A stretch of 9,046 bases of DNA from Burkholderiales bacterium (GTDB taxonomy: Bacteria; Pseudomonadota; Gammaproteobacteria; Burkholderiales; SHXO01): positions 1 through 9,046 of the forward strand of contig JAHCKU010000101.1 of assembly GCA_026125625.1 (NCBI GenBank). The letters are read 5' to 3'. This document shows, one piece after another, positions 5,723-9,046 of this stretch; the stretch's first letter is position 1; the number at the start of each line of letters is the position of its first letter. The position numbers and the translations under genes were made by a program. A model generated the notes under the pieces. The model worked only from the letters and a program-made list of their open reading frames with translations. It ran no database searches and was not told the origin of the DNA.

Positions 5723-5828
5723 GATTATGTTTCTTTTTATTTTTATAAATCTGGGTGGTGGATTATATATAAATTAGGAGATTTATCGAGTTCTTATAAA
5801 CTGCCTAATTTTGATATAAAGTGCCGCG
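5721..5828 (+). promoter_or_regulatory. AT-rich promoter region of the ATPase gene
   Basis: By hand count only 23 of the 100 bases at 5721-5820 are G or C, in sharp contrast with both flanks. TATAAA occurs four times (5744-5749, 5768-5773, 5795-5800, 5815-5820). The last lies 8 bases before the ATG at 5829, so transcription from it would give a leaderless message; TTCTTA (5791-5796) is a weak -35 with an 18-bp spacer. AAATTAGG (5771-5778) and CCTAATTT (5804-5811) are a perfect 8-bp inverted repeat, 33 bp centre to centre, that could be a two-site operator. The T-rich stretch at 5729-5745 has no stem and is not a convincing terminator for the aldolase gene. Confidence 0.5.
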
Positions 5829-7019
5829 ATGGACCCTATTCGGAATCCCTTTGCTCCTGGAGCCGGTACCCCTCCCCCAGAACTTGCCGGTCGTGACGAG
5901 TTACGCGAAATAGTACGCGTGGCATTGGAGCGCGTGCGCCGAAGTTTGCCGACCAAAAGCATCATGATGGTCGGTTTGCGCGGCGTCGGAAAGACAGTGT
6001 TGCTCGATCGTATGCGAGACGATGCGGAGTCTCGAGGGCTGCAAACCTTGCGCGTGGAAGCACCTGAGAGCCGATCGCTGCCAGCATTGCTTGCTCCTCA
6101 ACTGCGGCAGGCACTGCTGCGATTGTCCAGAAACGAGAAGGCCAAAGATTTGTCGATCCGTGCGTTGAGGGGTCTGGCCGGATTCGCGAAGGCGCTGAAG
6201 ATCAAGTACCAGGACATCGAAGTCGGGTTGGACTTCGAACCCGAGCCCGGATTGGCCGACAACGGCGACCTCGAGCACGACCTGCAGGCACTACTCGAAA
6301 TAGTAGGCGTGGCTGCAGGGAGTGGAGATACCGCGTTTGTTCTTTTCATCGATGAGTTGCAATACGTCGAGGAAGCGCAACTTGCCGCGCTCATCACCGC
6401 TCTGCATCGCACGGCCCAGAGGCGTCTGCCGGTCGTACTCGTAGGTGCAGGGTTGCCGCAGCTGCGCGGCCAGATGGGACAAGCGAAATCATATGCAGAA
6501 CGAATGTTTGATTTTCCGGAAATCGGCCCGTTGCCACCATCCGCGGCAAGGCAGGCAATCGAAAAGCCGCTACGCGAACAGGGCATCGGGATCGAAGACG
6601 ATGCCCTGCAGGAGATCGTGGAACGAACGCATGGCTATCCTTACTTTTTGCAGGAATGGGGCAAGCACGCCTGGGATGCGGCAAATGCATCTCCGATAAC
6701 GCGCGCTGATGTCAATCGGGCTTCTGATGCAGCCGTTGCAGCGCTGGATGAGAGCTTCTTCCGTGTGAGATTCGACCGTCTGACGCCACTCGAGAAGCGC
6801 TACCTACGGGCAATGGCTGAGTTGGGCCCTGGCCCGCATCGCTCAGGTGATATCGCCGATGTACTACAGCGCAAAGTCACAGCGCTTGGCCCTACGCGAA
6901 ACCAACTGATCTCCAAAGGCATGATCTGGAGCCCAAGCCATGGAGATACCGCCTTCACGGTGCCGCTATTCGATGAATTCATGCGCAGGATCATGCCTGG
7001 CGAAGACTGGAAAGCGTGA
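5829..7019 (+). CDS. AAA/STAND-like ATPase with C-terminal winged helix
   Basis: A 396-residue soluble protein. Walker A is GLRGVGKT (49-56, K55), Walker B is VLFIDE (171-176, D175-E176), and a sensor-1-like strand reads VVLVGAGLPQL (202-212). The GYPYFLQEWG stretch (269-278) is typical of the Orc1/Cdc6- and STAND-related bacterial ATPases. Residues about 315-385 (LTPLEKRYLRAM, then SGDIADVLQ, GPTRNQLISKGMI, FTVPLFDEFM) form a winged helix that may bind DNA. Before the P-loop, NPFAPGAGTPPPELAGRDELREIV is the usual 'NPF...GR..E' lead of this family. Relatives are widespread, mostly untested, and often called just ATP-binding protein. The gene stands alone: aldolase upstream, convergent exporter downstream. 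No effector domain (nuclease, TIR, protease) is fused or adjacent. No Shine-Dalgarno sequence precedes ATG 5829. Its AT-rich promoter suggests acquisition. The role is unknown; regulation of DNA or a defence switch is speculation. Confidence 0.88.
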   Translation: MDPIRNPFAPGAGTPPPELAGRDELREIVRVALERVRRSLPTKSIMMVGLRGVGKTVLLDRMRDDAESRGLQTLRVEAPESRSLPALLAPQLRQALLRLSRNEKAKDLSIRALRGLAGFAKALKIKYQDIEVGLDFEPEPGLADNGDLEHDLQALLEIVGVAAGSGDTAFVLFIDELQYVEEAQLAALITALHRTAQRRLPVVLVGAGLPQLRGQMGQAKSYAERMFDFPEIGPLPPSAARQAIEKPLREQGIGIEDDALQEIVERTHGYPYFLQEWGKHAWDAANASPITRADVNRASDAAVAALDESFFRVRFDRLTPLEKRYLRAMAELGPGPHRSGDIADVLQRKVTALGPTRNQLISKGMIWSPSHGDTAFTVPLFDEFMRRIMPGEDWKA

Positions 7020-7055
7020 CGTGACGCGCGGAGCATCTGCCATGGCCACCGCGAA

Positions 7056-7088
7056 AGCAGGATCCCTCGCTGCGCTCGGGATGACATC
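7056..7088. repeat. Dispersed intergenic repeat ('SSRAQRGI' type)
   Basis: GATCCCTCGCTGCGCTCGGG followed by ATGACATC is a copy of a short element scattered between genes of many proteobacteria. On the - strand it translates as SSRAQRGILL, a familiar false-protein signature. ATCCC (7062-7066) and GGGAT (7078-7082) form a stem around an 11-base centre that can pair further. It lies between the convergent ATPase and DHA1 exporter genes, where it could help end transcription from either side. Recognition is from memory of the element, not from a search. Confidence 0.7.
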
Positions 7089-7172
7089 ATTAAATCGAGC
7101 GTGATGCCTCCGTTCCGGTAGGTCACTTGCCGGAGTGCCGCTTGCCGCAGCGTCTCCTACCCGCTGGGACCC

Positions 7173-8318
7173 CTACGCTTGCTGCGACCCCCGAAACGTC
7201 CACGCGCCTGCGGCGAGCAGCAGCAGCGACAGCGCCGGGAGGATGCCGGCGCCATGCGTGGCGTAGCCGACTCCGGCGAGGATCGATCCGGCTGACATGC
7301 CCAGATAGAGCGCGGAGGCATTGCATGCCAGCAGCAGCCCGCGCGCCTCGGGATTCAGTCCGACCAGGCGTTTCTGCTGCGGCGCCTGGAACATCACGCC
7401 GGTGACGGCCCAGGCCAGCGCCAGAATCAGGGCGAGCGGCGCATAAGCGGGGGCGACCAGCAGCAGCGCGAACACCACGGCGAGGCCGAGGAAGCTGATC
7501 CATATCGTGCGATCCGCGCCGAGGCGATCGGCCATGGCGCCGGCCACGACGTTGCCCACCAGGCCGCCGATGCCGAACGCGAACAGGATCGCCACGGCCC
7601 AAGCCTGCGTGCCGCCCATGCGTTCGAGGACGAACGGTACGATGAGCGCGTAGGTCGCGAACTGCGCGGCCATCTGCAGCAGCGTGGTCGCGACCGACAT
7701 GCCCGACTGCCGCGCGGCGAGCACGCTCAGCAATCCGCTCAACGAGACCGGTGCGCCGCGGCTGCGATCGTGCACCAGCACGGCCACGGCGATGGTCGCA
7801 GCGCCGCCGCTGGCGGCCATGATCAGGAATACCGCCTGCCATCCGAGCCATCCGCCGAGCCAGGCGCTGAGTGGAACGCCGACAACGGTGGCGAGCATCA
7901 TCCCGCTGAACACCAGCGCCAGCGCACGGCCCTGTTGTTCAGCCGGCACCAGTCCGGCGGCGATGGCCGAGCACATGGGGCCGATCAGCGCTGCGCCGGC
8001 TCCGGCTGCCACGCGCAGCGCGAACAGCAGCCAGTAGTCATCGACGACGGCAGCCAGCGCGGTGGCAATGCTGAGGACGACGAGCCCGGTCATCAGCAGC
8101 AGGCGCCGCTGCAGGTGGCCGAGCAGCACCTGCGCCAGCGGCGCGGTGAAGGCGAAAGTCAGCGCGAACGCGGTGAGCAGGTTCGCGACCGCCGCCGGCG
8201 ATACCCGCAGACCGTCGGCGAGCGGCGTGGAAATCGCGATCACCAGCAGCGAGGTGGTGCCCACGGTGAAGTAGGCGGCCGCGAGCGAGAGCAGCGCCAG
8301 GGTGATCCTGCGATCCAA
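7173..8318 (-). CDS. DHA1-type MFS exporter
   Basis: A 381-residue inner-membrane protein with about 12 hydrophobic segments, the size of DHA1 transporters of the AraJ/YdhP type, which export small molecules or drugs with proton antiport. Helix 1 starts almost at once (ITLALLSLAAAYFTVG). Family features are TPLADGLRVSPAAVANLLTA (loop 1 and helix 2), a degenerate motif A (GHLQRRLLLMTG), the helix 4 stretch ALRVAAGAGAALIGPM and helix 5 VFSGMMLATVVGVPLSAWLG (motif C-like), followed by GWQAVF. The start is a TTG at 8318 with at most a weak GGA upstream; no earlier in-frame start is usable and the next Met (MTGLVVLS) would delete two helices. A promoter and a perfect inverted repeat lie just upstream, suggesting control by a repressor encoded elsewhere. 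It converges on the ATPase gene. The substrate cannot be told from sequence. Confidence 0.92.
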   Translation of the reverse strand: MDRRITLALLSLAAAYFTVGTTSLLVIAISTPLADGLRVSPAAVANLLTAFALTFAFTAPLAQVLLGHLQRRLLLMTGLVVLSIATALAAVVDDYWLLFALRVAAGAGAALIGPMCSAIAAGLVPAEQQGRALALVFSGMMLATVVGVPLSAWLGGWLGWQAVFLIMAASGGAATIAVAVLVHDRSRGAPVSLSGLLSVLAARQSGMSVATTLLQMAAQFATYALIVPFVLERMGGTQAWAVAILFAFGIGGLVGNVVAGAMADRLGADRTIWISFLGLAVVFALLLVAPAYAPLALILALAWAVTGVMFQAPQQKRLVGLNPEARGLLLACNASALYLGMSAGSILAGVGYATHGAGILPALSLLLLAAGAWTFRGSQQA

Positions 8319-8352
8319 GAGCGATCCGGTGGAGGGGTCGAGAAGGCGAGAG

Positions 8353-8390
8353 TGTATAGATCGAACGCCGCAAGGACGAGACGTTCGATC
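8353..8390 (-). promoter_or_regulatory. Promoter and operator-like inverted repeat of the DHA1 exporter
   Basis: GATCGAACG (8359-8367) and CGTTCGATC (8382-8390) are a perfect 9-bp inverted repeat with a 14-bp spacer. On the - strand the -10-like TATACA (complement of 8353-8358) abuts the inner arm, so a protein bound to the repeat would cover the -35/-10 spacer. The predicted transcript start near 8346 gives a leader of about 28 bases before the TTG at 8318. The size and position suit a TetR- or MarR-like repressor, but no such gene is in the window. No strong -35 hexamer is visible. Confidence 0.6.
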
Positions 8391-8458
8391 GGAGCGAAGA
8401 ATTCAGCGCCGGAGAAGCGGGGGAGGTTGAGGAAGAGGCGGCGGAATGCGAAGCGGTG

Positions 8459-8488
8459 TCGTCATACCGGCACAAGCCGGTATCCAGG
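8459..8488. repeat. Dispersed hairpin repeat, copy 1 ('VIPAQAGIQ' type)
   Basis: ATACCGGC (8464-8471) and GCCGGTAT (8476-8483) form a perfect 8-bp stem with an ACAA loop, followed by CCAGG. On the + strand it translates as VIPAQAGIQ, the false-protein signature of a very common intergenic repeat of proteobacteria. It lies between the DHA1 exporter promoter and the end of the small Fur-linked gene. Confidence 0.75.
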
Positions 8489-8513
8489 GCGTTAAGCCTA
8501 TTGCAGCGAAGAT

Positions 8514-8753
8514 TCAGTGCATGGCGTTGGTCGCCTGCGGACAGCTTGCGGCTGCCTGCCACTGCTCGCGCATGCCGGCGCACACCTTGCGGATGGCTGC
8601 GTCTGCGTCAGGATGCTGCGCCAGGCAATCGAGATGTGCAGCGATGGAAACGGCTACACCCGGGCAACGCGTGCGCTGATAAGCACTCATCAGAAACAGC
8701 GTCGCCGCGATCACGGTGTCGACCGGACTGTGGGCATTCAGGGCTGGATTCAT
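8514..8753 (-). CDS. Small protein of unknown function behind a Fur-like box
   Basis: A 79-residue, mainly helical protein that I cannot name. From ATG 8753 it reads MNPALNAHSPVDTVIAATLF, followed by LMSAYQRTRCPG, then a His/Cys stretch (AAHLDCLAQHPDA) and a C-terminal helix with Trp. Four Cys (30, 43, 58, 71) and several His could bind metal or sense redox state, but they form no known motif. The frame is open to 8816, but that would place the promoter and Fur-like box inside the gene, so the internal ATG with GAG a few bases before it was preferred. There is no signal peptide and no convincing membrane segment, although residues 11-22 are hydrophobic. The promoter with the Fur-like box suggests expression under iron limitation. 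A real gene is likely because the protein has balanced composition and a well-placed promoter; confidence is moderate. Confidence 0.6.
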   Translation of the reverse strand: MNPALNAHSPVDTVIAATLFLMSAYQRTRCPGVAVSIAAHLDCLAQHPDADAAIRKVCAGMREQWQAAASCPQATNAMH

Positions 8754-8787
8754 CGTCTCGCACGGCGGCAGTGGTGGGCGTGCGGTA

Positions 8788-8816
8788 ACGATAATAATTC
8801 TTATTACGAGAGTCAA
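8788..8816 (-). promoter_or_regulatory. Promoter with Fur-like box of the small gene
   Basis: On the - strand TTGACT (complement of 8811-8816) and TATCGT (complement of 8788-8793) are 17 bp apart. Between and over them, TAATAA-TTC-TTATTA (8792-8806) is a perfect 6-bp inverted repeat. Compared with the 7-1-7 Fur consensus (TGATAAT-N-ATTATCA), both 8789-8803 and, on the other strand, 8792-8806 match 11 of 14 positions. The AT-rich block is isolated in GC-rich sequence. Repression by Fur with iron is the natural reading. The transcript would start near 8781, 28 bases before ATG 8753. Confidence 0.6.
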
Positions 8817-8848
8817 GCCAGGCAGCAGGGTTTTTGATCTGCCGCGTC

Positions 8849-8871
8849 GGCCGGCGCAAGCCGGCCTCCAG
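8849..8871. repeat. Dispersed hairpin repeat, copy 2
   Basis: GGCCGGC (8849-8855) and GCCGGCC (8860-8866) form a perfect 7-bp stem with a GCAA loop, followed by TCCAG. It shares the CCGGC-NcAA-GCCGG-xx-TCCAG core with the copy at 8459-8488, so it is a diverged member of the same family in the same orientation. It stands 3 bp after the stop codon of the leftward gene at the right edge and may act in 3' end formation. Confidence 0.6.
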
Positions 8872-8873
8872 CC

Positions 8874-9044
8874 TCAACGCCGCGTCTTCTTGGTCTTCCC
8901 GGTTTTCTTGCCGCTTGCCTTGCGTGCCGCCGCCTTCGCCGTCTTGCGGCTCGTGCTCGCACGTTTCTTCTCCGGCAACGGGATGCCCGAGATCGCCTGG
9001 AACACCTTGACCACGGCGGAGTCGTCCTCGCCGCCCAGGCCGTG
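8874..9044 (-). CDS. Probable beta-hydroxyacid dehydrogenase C-terminus with basic tail (5' end outside window)
   Basis: Only the last 56 residues are visible. The first part, HGLGGEDDSAVVKVFQAISG, resembles the C-terminal end of the 3-hydroxyisobutyrate / 2-hydroxy-3-oxopropionate dehydrogenase family (NAD-binding domain 11), in which a GhGdeDxSAvv helix closes the protein. These enzymes oxidise or reduce short 3-hydroxy acids with NAD(P). After IPLPEKK comes a tail of about 30 residues made almost only of Lys, Arg, Ala, Ser, Thr and Gly (RASTSRKTAKAAARKASGKK and onward to the stop), like histone H1-like proteins. This tail is not usual for the family and might bind nucleic acid or be a disordered extension. 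Assignment rests on about 25 residues, so it is moderate; the basic tail itself is plain. Confidence 0.6.
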   Translation of the reverse strand, partial: HGLGGEDDSAVVKVFQAISGIPLPEKKRASTSRKTAKAAARKASGKKTGKTKKTRR

Positions 9045-9046
9045 CG

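Noticed and set aside
5729..5749. T-rich stretch as intrinsic terminator of the aldolase gene
   Set aside because: No GC-rich stem precedes it; it is better explained as part of the AT-rich promoter block.
7770..8495. A 241-codon + strand frame opposite the DHA1 exporter
   Set aside because: Gln/Arg/Gly/His-rich shadow frame without any family resemblance.
8754..8816. Longer version of the small Fur-linked protein starting at 8816
   Set aside because: The added residues are encoded by the promoter and Fur-like box, so ATG 8753 is the better start.
8459..8871. Hairpin repeats as a CRISPR array
   Set aside because: Only two diverged copies 385 bp apart with a gene between them; no regular spacers and no cas genes.

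Overview
The window looks like a piece of a GC-rich proteobacterial chromosome. High GC at third codon positions, a DHA2 and a DHA1 efflux pump, a Fur-type box and two families of short dispersed repeats (the types that translate as 'VIPAQAGIQ' and 'SSRAQRGI') fit a gammaproteobacterium near the Xanthomonadales, though a betaproteobacterium cannot be excluded. There are no rRNA or tRNA genes, no CRISPR array and no transposase or integrase.

Left part (1-2968), all on the + strand: an accessory cluster of toxin-antitoxin and defence-type genes. It holds the 3' end of a Fic/Doc-family gene, a winged-helix/nucleotidyltransferase (MNT) gene, an overlapping HEPN gene, a membrane-anchored NERD-domain (putative nuclease) gene, and a Phd/YefM-like antitoxin with no toxin beside it. 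Several details are unusual. The Fic motif is Doc-like. The MNT gene seems to lack a leader. The HEPN gene has no ordinary start codon where its start is expected, and it carries a Tyr in place of the usual HEPN His.

Middle part (2943-5722): a divergent pair made of a 14-helix DHA2 (EmrB/QacA-type) drug exporter on the - strand and a DapA/NanA-superfamily aldolase on the + strand, separated by about 320 bp. The exporter overlaps the antitoxin tail to tail. The aldolase has the Schiff-base Lys and the Tyr, but not the Arg that marks true dihydrodipicolinate synthase, so its substrate is unknown.

Right part (5723-9046): base composition drops abruptly to 23% G+C over 100 bp just after the aldolase gene. 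A solitary AAA/STAND-like ATPase with a C-terminal winged helix follows, probably read from a leaderless promoter. A dispersed repeat separates it from a convergent DHA1-type MFS exporter, whose promoter carries a perfect 9-bp inverted repeat. Beyond it are a small Cys-containing protein of unknown function behind a Fur-like box, two copies of a hairpin repeat flanking that gene, and the 3' end of what is probably a beta-hydroxyacid dehydrogenase gene with a strongly basic, histone-like tail.

The best candidates for something undescribed are the Doc-like Fic / wHTH-MNT / HEPN / NERD / orphan Phd cluster and the isolated ATPase behind its AT-rich promoter. No single part is without known relatives, so any novelty would lie in the combination and in the divergent motifs.
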